Below, in pieces: positions 1 to 12,647 of a stretch of 64,000 nt of DNA; the stretch's first letter is position 1, and each line of letters opens with the position of its first letter. The notes below the pieces were generated by a model, which was given only the letters and a program-made list of their open reading frames with translations, searched no databases and was not told the origin of the DNA. A program made the position numbers and the translations under genes. This DNA is from Alnus glutinosa. Its lineage: Eukaryota; Streptophyta; Magnoliopsida; Fagales; Betulaceae. Location of the stretch: positions 38,133,120-38,197,119 of the forward strand of contig NC_084887.1 in the NCBI RefSeq assembly GCF_958979055.1. Direction: 5' to 3'.

Positions 1-503
1 CATCTGAGTGGGATCAGTAGCTTAACTTTATCACCAAGCCCCCATGGTGAGACTCCCGGGTTCTTCTCTTGGATGGCTTTGCAGGTTGTCAAGCCCTCCA
101 GCGATTCAGCAATGCCATAAAAGCTCTCTCCCTTTATGGTAGTTTTTGTTAACTCAGCCCGTGAGAAACCACCTTTGCATTTGCAATCAATTGGTATCAA
201 GAAAGGCTGGCCTTTTGGAAGGTATTCTGTCTCTACAGAAAACCCATTTGCTTCTGCAAACGCAAAACGGTCGATGCCCAAGTAAAAGCTCAGGTTGAAA
301 AGAGACGAGTAGTAGGAATTGGCACGCAGAATTGCAAATGTCCCGCACTGATCTTGTGATGAGCTTCCATTGCACTGGAAACCAGAAGCATCAGGAGATT
401 TAGTATCACAACTTAGCAGGTTCTGTCCAAGTACAGAGACAAACAGGCAAATGAATGAGACCAAAGCTCTCAATTGGAGCTCATTGATTAGAGCCATGGC
501 CAT
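1..503 (-). CDS. LysM receptor-like kinase, LYK4/LYK5-like (5' part, runs off the window)
   Basis: An open frame runs from the ATG at 503-501 to the window edge, giving 167 codons without an intron. It starts MAMALINELQLRALVSF, with a hydrophobic signal peptide of about 30 residues ending near VLGQNLLSC. The ectodomain shows the cysteine pattern of plant LysM receptors: C (LLSC), C (FQCNG), C (DQCG) and the CxC pair in IDCKCKG that separates LysM1 from LysM2. LysM-like text follows in ESFYGIAESLEGLTTCKAI. LYK4/LYK5-type proteins sit in the plasma membrane and take part in chitin or lipochitooligosaccharide perception, and their genes are often intronless, as here. The kinase domain lies outside the window, so I cannot tell an active kinase from a pseudokinase. 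A second ATG two codons downstream is an equally possible start. I am confident of the LysM-RLK class and less so of the LYK4/5 subgroup. Confidence 0.82.
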   Translation of the reverse strand, partial: MAMALINELQLRALVSFICLFVSVLGQNLLSCDTKSPDASGFQCNGSSSQDQCGTFAILRANSYYSSLFNLSFYLGIDRFAFAEANGFSVETEYLPKGQPFLIPIDCKCKGGFSRAELTKTTIKGESFYGIAESLEGLTTCKAIQEKNPGVSPWGLGDKVKLLIPLR

Positions 504-2679
504 TTAATACTCGCTTCTACATAGAAAGCCCGATTAAAAATAAAGAGTTTTCTCACTCCGAGAATGTGAATATTTTGGATCAATACAGAAACGGTGTTAA
601 AAATAAGAGAGTTTCTCAAAACTGTGCATGAACAGGATTCTCGGGGTTGACAAAATTATCCTATATTTTTGCTCTAATTCTTGGGCTTAATTTCATATCG
701 AGGATTGGCTATCTATCCCAAGTTTCTTTTTGCCAGTAATCATTGTCACCACTCTTAATTTCCTTGGGGGACTCATTGGGTTTAAACCCTGTTTTTACAT
801 GCATCAACATGTGTATTGGCTACTCCATCCCTACACGTGCTTAGACAGAAGACAGAAGACCCCCTGATGCCTGATTTATACCATCTCAACATCTCAAAGT
901 TGCACAAGTACAATCATACGTACATGTACGAATTACATTTGAAACCCCAGAAAATTAGCCCTACATTGAGTAGAGATAGATTATAAAAATGTTTTATGAG
1001 TGCTAAGTCTTATATTGGTTCTTTATTAGGTGAGACTGAGCTTTCTAAGAGATTTTATTGGGCTTCAATTGTAACATGACTTGTCTTTTTGAAGTAATAG
1101 CACATATATGACGAGCAATTTCCTTGGTTCATGACAAACAGTATCAGTAACACCATGTGTCATTAAGGCACTGCACAATATGAGCCCTGATAAAGATGTT
1201 AAGAATTTGAATAAGAGAGATTGTGACACTCCAAAAAATTAGTCTCACATTGAGCAAATGAACTGCCCATATTGAATGAATAAATTATAAAAATACTCAT
1301 GAATGCCAATTCCGAGATGTGGCTAGCTATAATTGCATAAAGTAAGAACCCACCTCAATGAAACTTCTCACCCTCGCATATAATTGAACCTTTAGATTTA
1401 GTTCCTCATTGTGCCTTTAGAAAGAAGGTACCTCGTTTGGGATATTTCAGATAGCAGGAGCCAGGAAGAGCAGCCAGTCTGCCTAAAAGGCTTAAAGCTA
1501 GAAAGCATGCATGATTTGTGAAGCAGTGTGGTTAGAAATGATGTTGATTTGGGAAAATGTAGGAAGTGCAAAAAGAAGGATAATATCCAAAACAGTTGAA
1601 GAGACGCCAATGCATGGTAAAGCTGAGGCATAAAAGAGAGGCCACGGACTGATGGGTCAAAATGGCCATGAATATCCAAAGTTGACAAGCACCATTAAGC
1701 CGTACCAATACAGTCAATTGTCCCCCCCCCACATCACACACTCCACATGTCATTCATCTAAGGGATCACCTTGATCATCTTTCTATCATATATATCTTAG
1801 AACTAGGATTAATATAACTAAATTGCAACAATTATAAACCAATTATATATGGGTTAATTAAACACGTGAAACCAGTAAACTGTGTGTAAGAAAGGTGACC
1901 AAAGAAAGCATGGGATACCCTTACCTTGAGTTCTTCCAATTAGAAAAAATCCTTGAGATCTGTTCTTGAAAGGAATAGTTCCAAGTTCATTTTTAGCAAA
2001 AACACTAATTTAACAAGCAAGAGAGGCAAAGCTCACACATCTCATGGCCAAGGCCCTTGTTTTGTTTTTTTTTTTTTAACCTCACATAAATACTAAAATA
2101 GAAGAGGAGCAATGACTTGTTTTATGCAAAACACCAAGTTGGGGATTCGGATACCCTGTTATTTTTTATCCAAAAAGGAAGGGTAGAGTAATAACAGAAA
2201 GCTGTGAAAAGGGTCCCTTGCTTGAACAGGAAGCCTCCCCTCCCACACTCCTGTCCAAAGAAAATAAGGCATGAATAACAACAACAATTCTCAATTGTAG
2301 GGGATTCCAGTCCCACGTTAAGGGTCATAAATCTTGTCAGGCCAAAAGATTGGAGGATTAGCACAAGTACCAAAAATTCTCTGTTCAAGAAAGAATTTAC
2401 TAAAATGATTTTTCTTTTATGCAAGATTTTTAAAGAGATCTCAAGAGGAGAAAGAATGACTATAGCATCCCATGACCAAAAGTAAAATCCCAATTTTTTT
2501 TTTTTTTCTGTAAACGAAACCAGCAGTAGGATCCAAGTACCAATGAACCGAAAGTAGAAGATAATTGTCAACGAACGAGGTGGGTTCAATAAAATCCAGG
2601 GTAAAAAAGTAATCGCCAAAAAGGTTAGCATTCATTTCCCCCCTCCTCTATCTTGCATCAACGGTGTTTTTGCCCTTGT

Positions 2680-2682
<3 letters not shown>

Positions 2683-2732
<50 letters not shown>
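2683..2732. repeat. (TC)n microsatellite
   Basis: About 25 uninterrupted TC dinucleotides in intergenic DNA. Confidence 0.97.
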
Positions 2733-2735
<3 letters not shown>

Positions 2736-4514
2736 TTGGACTACATGCACGTGATAACACATGCCGACCACCTAGCTATCTGATTCTTTCCTAATTTACA
2801 TGCATGAACAATTTTCGGGCTTTGGTGCATGCCTTTGCGAAGACAGGAATAGTTTGTGATGCCGAGGATGCACCAAAAGTCTTGAGACATATATAATAGC
2901 AAAGGTGACCGAAGGATGAGCATAGAAAACTGGAAATAGTGTGCCATGTGGCCCATCTCGTGGGTTTGAAAGCATCTAGATAGATATATATATATATATA
3001 TCCATCAACTCGATGAAGGCCATATATGCAATAATTTGCGCCAAGAAAGTGTAGACCCATATTATTTTCTGGGGGAAATCTGATATGTATCCAATAGGGA
3101 AGAAATTAAAGAGAGTGGCCGGTTTGGACAGATCAGGCAGGAACAATCGATCTGTTCAAGAATCAATATCCATCCATTTAAAAAAGTTATATATAGACAG
3201 TAGACTGTCGTGACTCATGCATGTGCCACACATCAACTCTAGTGCATCAGAAACGTTTCCAAAACAACTTTCCTGGATCGCATATGCCAAAAAAAAAAAA
3301 TGAAACGTAATTTATACATTGTTTAAATTGCTAACAATTTGAACAGCAAATGTGAGAAATTTTTATAGGACACATATACCCGAGACTTATTCAGACAGCT
3401 AAGCTTCATAGGAATAGGGGCTAACTTACCTTAGCAGTTTGGGGGGTCTTTGGCAACCCCAATTTTATTTTATTTTTTAAAAAAAAAAAAAAATTACTCT
3501 TATAAAAATATTATTTTCTATATCACGGCCTTGTTACTGATGACCTTTTCACCTCCTAAATGGCTAGATGATTTAGCTTTCTACTCTACTACTCTTTGTA
3601 TCTATGTATCTATTTATAACGTAGGTTCGGATCTCATGAAAAAAATCATAGTTTCGCCCCTATATAGCGGTTCTCTCACACTTACTATTCGAATTGCTAC
3701 CAATTAAAACAGCAAACTTGCTAGAGATTTTTATCGTGTGAAAAATACCATGTTTCTGTGCATCAATTCATCATAATCTCAACCATTGCTATAGACCTTA
3801 GGACAAGGATTCCCTGTAATTAAGGATCCCTCCTCTTAATCTGCCCCTCCTCTTTGGGTAGAGACATGTGAAAAGGGTTGCCGTGCTTCGGCAAAGAATA
3901 ACAGAGAATTACATGAGATCCAAATCCTAGATCTTATATGGTTTCACAAAACTAGGGAGTCCAGGGCCAACCCATCCTTGACTTATCTTTGGTTGACCTG
4001 GCAAAAAAAAATCCACAGAAAGAATTTGAACAAATTCAAAGTTCAATGGTAGACCAAATGCTATCCCGGACCCCTCCTTGCTCCTTCTCATGACTTTCTT
4101 AAATTAAACTTTGACTTGGTAATCTTTGATTCCTTTGCCGTGCAGCTTCAAATAGGCTGGTGATACTTGTCATTTTATGACTTATCAAAAGTTATTATTT
4201 AATTACAATTGATTCCACTAAACTATTGTAATTGCATTTTAGTTTTTATTTTTTTAGTAATTCAATAAATTCCTTTTAGACAATTTTTAATATTGACTTT
4301 TAATTCCTGAATGAAAAATTTTGTAGTCGAATCAAAGTCGTCATAAACGATCACTTTTACAAAAGCTAATCTAAAACCCTGAATAGCTCATGTTGCATTT
4401 GGCTTTTGCAAAAGCTAATCTAAAAGAGCCTAAAGAGGGGAAGACAAACCTATTAATTCATCATTTAAATATCCCTAATTTATACATGAAGGTGACATAG
4501 ATTATCTAATAACG

Positions 4515-4614
4515 ATGAATAATCCTACATATTACACTATAACAAGGGATATTCCGGCTAGGGCAATGAATAATCCTACATATTACACTAAAACAAGGAT
4601 ATCCCGGCTGGGGC
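4515..4614. repeat. Two-copy tandem repeat, about 50-bp unit
   Basis: The string ATGAATAATCCTACATATTA occurs at 4515 and again at 4566. The match continues through ACACTA-AACAAGG(G)ATAT-CCGGCT-GGGC. The two units differ at only a few bases, so this is a recent local duplication. No function is visible. Confidence 0.85.
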
Positions 4615-5330
4615 CCATATTAGGGCGAAGTTCAACTATTCAACTAAGGACAAGAAGTGAAAAAAAAAAGGGGGGGGGTGTTCTCCTGCAACATGCAACA
4701 ATGGCAGCCCCACAGAGAAGCCAGGTGCGGGGCTCACCTGTCCTCAATAGCTCGGGGTGCAGGGCAAGTAGGCCCCACATCTGTCCTCTGTAGAGCTGCC
4801 CAAATTGTATGCAATTTGAACAGTCAATTGCAGGGATACGACTCAGTGAAGTGGTTCCATGTAACCAAAATCTCCTCTCCCCAAGCACATATATCATCCA
4901 ACATGTTCACAAACAAATGTAATACATGTTGTCTGTAGAAATGAGGTTTAAAATGCATACCGATTCAAAATAATTGGGATTCCTGTATCTTTTTCCCTTT
5001 TCATCCACTACTATTGTCAATTAATTATCCATTTCATCAAGACATAAGCAGGAAATGATGGAGAGGGAAAATGGCTTGCTATTGAGTCGAATTTATTTGA
5101 GCTGAAGCTAACTCAATCATATGCCAGAGAAACTGAGTTCTGGTACTATTGGTTAGGGACTGAAGACAAAAGCTGAAAATGAAAACAAATGGTATTGTAT
5201 CATATAAAGTTATTTCCAAAATCTTTGCAAGTATTGCCTCAGAACTCGAATAACTCTTCTGAAGACCTTATTACACTTCAGAAAGTACAAAACCCAGGTG
5301 ATGGTATAAATACATCAACAAATCAAAACA

Positions 5331-5337
5331 TTTTATT
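5331..5337 (-). promoter_or_regulatory. Putative poly(A) signal of RPE
   Basis: AATAAAA on the minus strand, about 110 nt downstream of the RPE stop codon, at the usual distance for a plant near-upstream element. Positional inference only. Confidence 0.45.
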
Positions 5338-5444
5338 AATTTCTCAAAATATTAACTTGTCAAACAGAGTAGTGATGTACATACTGTAAATATGTCGAAA
5401 ACAATCCAATCATCATGTATTTTGCCTGTACCATGTCAACTGTT

Positions 5445-8114
5445 TTACTGGGCTTCGTCTACAGTCTTCCTCATAAGGGATATTACTTGAGCTGGCTCAG
5501 AAGCTCCAAACACTGAACTTCCTGCGACAATACAGTTTGCTCCAGATGAAGCTGCTACGTCAATGGTTGAAGGCCCTAAACCGCCATCAACCTGCAAAAT
5601 AAAGCATGCTTTTTAATTAGTTGTCACTTAAAAATCGTCATTATAACAGAATTCTATTAGCTATGCTGAACAAGTAGACAGCAAAATATGCAAATAACCA
5701 TGAGACAGTTTTTTTTTTTTTTTTTTAATGATAAGTAACCATGAGACAGTATTTGAAAAAAGAAATCTCCAGTAAATCCCAGAAGACGGTCAATTATAAT
5801 GACTTGCCAGCAGAAGGTAACAAACAAGAGATTGACTTACCTCTATATCAAGTGCTGGGTATTTCTTTCTCAGCACACGGACCTGGACAAAGAAAACTAG
5901 AGAATTAGTCATGGGAAAGAACGAGAAATGCCAGTCACAAGAAGAGCTAAAACTCTATCAAAACCTTCTCCATCGTCTCTGGAATGAACTTTTGTCCACC
6001 AAATCCAGGTTCGACAGTCATTACAAGGACCATTTCCACAGGGTTTTCGCCTTCAATCTGTGAATTAAGGGAAAAACTATCATCTTATCAATTTAGAAGT
6101 CTCCAAAAAAGTATTTACTAATACTCAATTATACACAGGATACCAGAATCCTTAAGCCATTTCGGTAAGATTGAATATCACCATGATTTAGTTTATTCTA
6201 CACATACAAAACCTAGCTGAACAATCTGAGAACATGAGAATCAGAGGAAGACATACCAGAGGATAAACTTCTTCAATGGGCGTCCCAGGCTTTAATGCCA
6301 CCCCAGGCCTCATGCCCTTCGACTTAATTTGTTGGACTAGTTCTTGCCAATTTTCTGCAAGAAGTACCATGAGACTCCTTTGTCAAAACAGAAAAAAAGT
6401 AATCAAAGAATAAGATAAGTAATACTAAATAGAGCAAAAACAACATGTCAGACATCACAACTCACCTTTGGATACCTCAACATGAAATGTAAAACCAGAA
6501 GCGCCAGCTTTTCCCAAAGGTTCAACATAATCAAGAGGATTTGTGACCATGAGGTGGCAATCAAGATAGGCCCTGTAAGAGATGAAAATCAAAACTTCAT
6601 TTAGCTATAGTGGTAAACTTGCACTAAAGAAAATTTATGTTCAAAAATTTGAAGTGAAGGCAAAAAAGGTGTTACGTTGTGTGCTTTCTCAAACTCTGAA
6701 TGACAGGAGCACCAATAGTTAGATTTGGCACAAAATGCCTGCAGAAGAGGGGAAAACAATAATGTTAAGCAATTCACCAGTTACCAATGGGAAATCACTA
6801 GATAACATGCATTTATAGATGATACAAGACATTTCTTGTGTCTTATCCGCAAGTATCCAATCATTATTAGCAACAAAGGCCACTAATGAGCATAATATGG
6901 ACTTGAGAACCATCCAAGTTACACACTAATAATTCTGAATTCAGGCGAGACAGCTCCTTCGCTGTTGAACAAGGTCAAGTGCCTACCTAAATTTTGTACT
7001 GTTTATTGGCAATTTATAACCCAAAAAAAAAAAGGCTTACTTTCATAATTTTTCCAAAGGAACATTCGAATATCTTGACCTGTGATCCCACCTCATGTTA
7101 CATTTTTCACAGAGGCATCCCATCTAACAATCCTCCCTATTCTTCAGGATATAATACCCTCTAGATCCCAAGATATAGAGAACCCACATTCTGTCTACTA
7201 TATAAAACATAGCCCGCACATCATTCACAGTCACAAATGCCAAAATGAGACGATTGCATTGGAAAGGTTATTATGTAACCATTGCTTACAATGAGACAAT
7301 CACAAATACCATTAAGAGCATTGTGCACAAACAGTCCATGTTTTTTTCTTTCGGGTAAGAAAGTTTTGTTAAATCACTGATTATCTCAAAAGCTTAAACT
7401 ACTAGAAAATGATAAATTTAATCATTTCACTAATATCCTACCACTCTTCTCAACAAGCGAGGTAGATTATTCAGTCAAGGTCGATCCTAAGACTATATCT
7501 CTAATTAAATCACCATTTATTCCAAAAACTTAAACCGATAGAAAATGATAAATTGATTCGTTTAACTAACATCCTAACATAAGTAATTGATTAACAACAA
7601 CAACAAAGAAAGAATTTACAAGTACTAAATCTACGATAATATTAGGAACCAATTAGGTACAATTACTTTACACGTAAAATGCCACAAACAAACTTACTTA
7701 AAATACAAAAGTTCATGCCTCTGTTAATAAAAGTTCAAGACAATCAAACACTTCTCAATCATTGTACCATAATGTAAGACATAGACACACACAATTAAGT
7801 AAACATTTGAACAAAAATTCAGCAGAGAAAAGAAGAGAAATTCGAAACCCCAAAACTTGAAACCAATTCGAAAAAGGGCAGTGAAAAATACCCATCCTGC
7901 AAATGAACCGAAATAGATATCAGTTAGTGTTGAAATTTTTGTTGAACTATAATCATATCGTTAGAATTGATGTGCTTATATTAATCGAATTGTATACCAT
8001 GATGTCCATGTGGAGCCAATCAGCGCCACAGTGGAGCATGCGTTGAGCCTCGGAGGCCAGATTGGCGAAGTCCGATGAGAGCATAGACGGTGCTATTTTC
8101 GCCGACACACCCAT
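5445..8114 (-). CDS. RPE: Ribulose-phosphate 3-epimerase, cytosolic form
   Basis: The enzyme interconverts ribulose 5-phosphate and xylulose 5-phosphate in the oxidative pentose-phosphate pathway. Coding exons on the minus strand: 7998-8114, 7892-7896, 6676-6738, 6466-6572, 6257-6354, 5965-6057, 5841-5882, 5445-5591 (672 nt, 223 aa). The protein starts [20 protein letters not shown]. The (beta/alpha)8-barrel active-site residues are in place: His35 and Asp37 in LHMDIMDGHF, His68 in DCHLMV, and Asp177 in [17 protein letters not shown] and VAGSSVFGA are the phosphate-binding loops. There is no transit peptide, and the length fits the roughly 225-aa cytosolic isoform rather than the longer plastid form. 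All introns use GT-AG; the donor after 5965 (GTTTTG) is weak. Exon 2 is only 5 nt (GATGG) and is needed to restore the conserved DGHF. Intron 2 (6739-7891) carries a dispersed repeat. Confidence 0.95.
7330..7585. repeat. Two-unit dispersed repeat in RPE intron 2
   Basis: Two related units, from about 7362 (TTAAATCACTGATTATCTCA) and about 7505 (TTAAATCACCATTTATTCCA), each continue as CAAAA-CTTAAAC--ATAGAAAATGATAAATT and then TCCTA. A matching two-unit arrangement lies in an intron of the methyltransferase gene near 63150-63390. This looks like a non-coding piece of an old transposable element. I cannot assign the family. Confidence 0.55.
7892..7896 (-). other. RPE: 5-nt micro-exon of RPE
   Basis: On the minus strand the text reads TTTGCAG|GATGG|GTATTTT. 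Exon 1 ends in phase 0 after ATG and exon 3 begins GCATTTTGTG. Only by inserting GATGG does the frame read Met-Asp-Gly-His-Phe-Val, which is invariant in the family and contributes to the active site. No other GT/AG choice that I can see gives this sequence. Confidence 0.85.
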
Positions 8115-11100
8115 TTCTCGGTTTCGGATCCGACGATTGTTCTTCGGCTACCTCGGACTGTAACGGAGACTTGGAGATTGAGATTGCGATTGCAGGGTTG
8201 GTGGCACTTGATTAGAAACAAAAAGCGGCGTCGTTTTCGACGGCAGATGATTTTTGACCTTTTGAACGGTCCGTGTGCTTGTTTACCGAATTTTGCTTTA
8301 CCAATAATCAGGTATTTTATCTATAAAAAATTAATAAATAAAAATAATCAGGTATTTCAATGATGACGTGTTCTCCAGTTACAGCAATAAATAAAGAAAA
8401 ATATTAGATTTACAACACTAATACAATAACTGTACAATAATCCCTCACATGAGGGTAGGTCCCACATACTGGGACAATAATCAAATCCCATTTACTAACT
8501 TTATGTGTGTACATGTACAATTATAGGTTAATATTTCATCTCCAAGTTTGAAATGTTATAGTTATAGGATTAGCACCATGAGCACTGAACAATATCAAGA
8601 TTATGTGAATATGTGATGAATAATGATCTACTTGTACGTGCTTGTTATTGTTATACACTTTTCCTTATGTGTTGTTTGTCGTGACAGTGTCATTTCAACA
8701 AATAAAAATTGTATCGAAGAGATATGGCGGATGCGAGCTTGTAACTTTTTTAATGGCTTCGATGTTGGTGCGACCAATTTTAAAAATTTGATTAAAGTGG
8801 TCTGCCACCCTCCCCAGTCTCTCACCCCACCTTAAGAGGGTGTACATTTATTTTGTAAGTTGATATGGCAATGACATGTACCACTATGCTAATGCGAAAG
8901 TACTATACTACGCTACCACATCAATGTTGGCACGTAAAATACACCTATGATTAGGTTAGCATTTTTCTTATCGGATTAAGGCTCTCTCTCTCTCTAAAAG
9001 GCCCGGCCCATTTTTAGGGAACAACGGGCCAAGCAATCTGTTAATTTAGGCTTCTAAAGTTCTTACAGACAAATCTAAAATTATTCATTAAAAAATTATA
9101 TGAAACTGTTGAGAATAAATAATACAAATCTTTAAGGGTCATGGGAAACCATAAGAGGGGAGCAAAGCCACGTGGACGGCTCGTCCCATATGAAAATTTT
9201 CTTATTCCAAGATATCATTGATTGACTAATTGCGTTTCCAAATGCTTACAAAAATATATATATATAATAACACTAAAAATGACATTTTATTTTATTATTT
9301 TTCTTTTAGTAATACTATATATAATTTTTTATTTTTTAAAACAAAAATGAATGAGGCTTAATTTATGAGAAAGTGACATGGGCGAGTGGTAGGTGTGCTT
9401 GTGGCCTACACCATGTAAAGCTAGAAGACGCAACATTTATTCTTTGGGTGAGAATCGTTAATGATTTATTTACTTTTTATATTTTGGCCTTAAGCACTAG
9501 CAGACCAGTAGACGGTAAGTGGCCTCACATCTTCCACCTCACTCTTCTTTACTTTCACGGGCAATGCCCCCAGCCCATGCATGTGTTATGCACAACATTT
9601 TATTTTGTTTTCGCTGTACTTTATCTGGTTCATGGATTTCACAGGGGCCTTGGTTTTTCACACATAATCAAAAACAAAATGAAAACCAACCTACTAGGAT
9701 AAAGTTTTAATTCTATTTTTAAAAAAAAAAAAAAAAAAAAAAAAATTAATTAGATAATTTTCTTTTAATTTATTGTTTGAACAAGTGGCTTTATATTCTC
9801 TTGGACATAGAGAGTAATACGAAAGTACCAGTATAGTGGTCAGTTGGCGAAGTACGGTACATGGTATTTTTTGAGTTTTTCATATACAATAGGGTTTTGT
9901 TATAAATACATTATGTTGTAACCCTAATTCATTATAGAATATAGTCGCACTCCTGTGAACGTAGGCATTAAGAATATGTTATGGTGTCTTGCTCTCTCTT
10001 TTTTATTTTATATTATTCATAATTATTGTGGACAGTAAGAACATTTAGTTTATTAAAATTCACATGTGAATCACATATTTTAAAAACATTTCAAAAATAG
10101 TGTCAGTTTAATAAACTGTATTGAAATAATTTTCTATACCCGTCTATGGAAGGAAAGAATTTGCGGATTAGAACCAGGAAGACTTGATGGCAAAAAGGTA
10201 ACTTTTCATTTTGGTGAATTATTGAGAATGTATTGTAGTCATTATCAGTAGGAAATTTTCAAAACCAAATTGGGCCACATTTGTTTTTTGGGGGGATGGT
10301 TGGATAAGATTAACACTAAGATTTTCTAAGAAAAGTCAGAACCTTCTTGTTTCAAAGGGATTATGACATGCAAACCGCCCTTTCATTTTCTGCCAATCGC
10401 TTCACTCTGGCCTGGGTTACAGTGTTAGGTAGTTTAATTTAAATACCGTACCATTTTTTTTCCCCCTTAGTAAGGTAAAAAGCTGACATGCATTTTAACA
10501 TATTTTTTAAAATAATAATAATAATTTGATGTGAATTTTATAAAAAAAATTGAACAATTTAGAAAATAGGGATTGATTACTAGACTCTTCGACCCTGTTT
10601 GAAAAATATAATTGATGTGATATAAGTTTAAAATAATATATATGGAAAAGTTTAAAAAAATAAAAAATTAAGAATGTTTTGAAGTTGATGATTTTTTAGA
10701 GAAGTGAAAATAAGAGAAGGGGAGGAAAAAATTAATTTCAAACGGGGCCTTTGTATGAGACAGGTGGGCTTAACATCCTAGGTTTACTCAGACAAGTGAG
10801 CTCCACAATCTGATGCTCTTAAGTCGTTTGAATTTATGTGAAATTCAGAGAGTTTTAATTGTAGTGGATTCTTGTCCATCACGTGCAACACCTTAGAATC
10901 GAGATCGTGTGCAATACCTAAAATATTGCACGTAATGCTGTAATGTAATATGGGGCCTAAAAGTGACAATACATATGAGAAAGAGATACACGATGACTTG
11001 CACGGTGCATGGGTAGTTGTCGGGTAGCCAAACCGCATTTTTTTGCCAAAATTGTAGTGGCTGAGTCGGATCTAAAATTCTAGTTCCGCCCCTAACCAAA

Positions 11101-11898
11101 CTGCCTCATTTGGCTGTCTAAAAAAAAAAAAAAAAAAATTACCTCATTTGGCCGAGTCTACAACTACTAAAAAGGAAAATAAAGATCGAAAAGAAAGAGA
11201 AAGGGAGACAGATACCAAACCCTTCTATGGGGAAAACGAAGGCTGTTAATTGGTAATAAAGGCCATGCTTCTAACTTCAATTTGCTCTCCTTCCCCATCT
11301 CTTTCAAATGAAACTAACCAATGGACTTTATTCTATTCAAGTTAATTTGCTAGGACCCATCTTCATACATTCTTAACTCTTACAACAAACATGGACCATG
11401 TATTGGTTATTGTAAATATTACGGTTTCATTTGTTAATATTTTTTAGAGTTTTTTTTAAAAAAATAATTTTTAAAAAGTATTTTAATGTGACATGAAAAT
11501 GAAAATAGTTATGAGAGGTATGTAAGTATACAATTTTTTTTAAAAAAAAATAAAATTATTTGTTAATATTTTTATTTTGAAAAAAAAAAAAAAAAGAAGC
11601 AAAAGGATAAATAAGAAAGTGTTATCTTCTTGCTGTAATCGAAAGTTAGTTAATCTGTTGGTTAATTCCATCATTTTCAACTTTATCCACATATAATCTC
11701 AATCACATCTCCCAAAATTTGTCTTTCATAATGAAAAAAAGAATAGAAAATAAAGATTAGTGGGACATGATTGAAGGTTGAAACGACTGGTCATTTTTTT
11801 ATAAATTAATCTTTCACTCTCTTGCCGGTTTGTCAATCAGATTGATCATTGGGAGAGCTCATTTTATACGGTCATGGTAGAAAATAAGAGTTTTTTAC

Positions 11899-12647
11899 TC
11901 ACCAATAAACAGTCAATACGTCAGTTTAGTACACCAAAGCACCATAGGGTGAAAACACCCAATCACACCAAATTCATACACCCAACCCACTGAAACCCAT
12001 CCCCATTCTCCATCACCGCCTACCCAACTCAACCTGCCACTGCAACCGGAGTCGCCACCAATGGGCCGGTCGGCGAAGTCAGAGTCGATTTGGGCTGACG
12101 GTGACTAAAAGTCCGGCCGACAATGAGTGACGCCCAGACAGAAGGGTTGGCCCGAAGGCCAACCCCAGACCTCGGGGGTGGCTGGGCGACCGCCCAATGG
12201 ACCGGGGGTAGCCGCGCGGCCACCCCCCAGTGGCCGGGGGTGGCCGTGCAGAGCCTGGGGTGGCCATCGGGCCAGCTCTAGATCCATCTAGGGCTGGCCC
12301 GAAGGCCACCCCTAGACCTCGAGGACGGCCGCGCGGCCGCTCCATGGACCGGAAGTAACTGTGCAGCCACCCCCGACCAACTTTGGGTCCAAGAAGAATT
12401 GACAGGACTACTCACCTCGTTCGGCTTCGTCTCGTCATCCGTAGAGTTGCCGATCTCGAGTGTCCAGCGCGGAGTTGCCAATCTCGGGTGTTCGGTGTGG
12501 CCACGTGGGGCAGTGGCTCTATGGCTGGGAGGATTTTTTGTTTTTGTTTAGGGTGAAAGAAGGAGGGATGATCTGGTGTTTTGTCAATATTTACCTTTTT
12601 TGTGTTTTTTTTGTTCCATGTTGATATGTCAATCTCTTATTGGTGGG
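11899..12647. mobile_element. GC-rich non-autonomous DNA element, putative
   Basis: About 750 bp bounded by short inverted repeats, CTCACCAATAA at 11899-11909 and TTATTGGTGGG at 12637-12647 (10 of 11 bases pair). The inside is strikingly GC-rich in AT-rich surroundings and full of nested palindromes such as TGGCCGCGCGGCCACCC (about 12210-12225), with many GGCCACCCC/GGGGTGGCC units. It has no transposase. I saw no clear target-site duplication, so the boundaries are tentative. Similar GGTGGTCGCGCGACCACC-type text recurs at 48420-48490, so this is a repeat family of the genome rather than a gene. Confidence 0.45.

Larger units (their letters stand above)
504..5330. other. Intergenic region between LYK-like gene and RPE
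   Basis: No gene is recognised on either strand. The stretch is AT-rich and includes a long TC microsatellite (2683-2732), several A/T homopolymers and a two-copy tandem repeat (4515-4614). A loose direct repeat (about 943-1020 and 1226-1310) shares an AAAATTAG...ACATTGAG...ATAAATTATAAAAAT pattern. Another pair (about 3326-3370 and 3690-3735) shares AATTGCTA-CAATT and AGAGATTTTTAT-like text. Open frames here, including a 169-codon one on the minus strand at 2122-2631, have no recognisable domain and uneven composition. The first few hundred bases upstream of 503 presumably hold the LYK-like promoter. Confidence 0.6.

Noticed and set aside
2122-2631. 169-codon minus-strand open frame
   Set aside because: Low-complexity and hydrophobic by AT bias, no domain, runs through a poly(A) tract; no splice or promoter context.
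9373-9702. 109-codon plus-strand frame in the intergenic region
   Set aside because: No domain and no conserved motif; ends in a poly(A) tract; consistent with chance.
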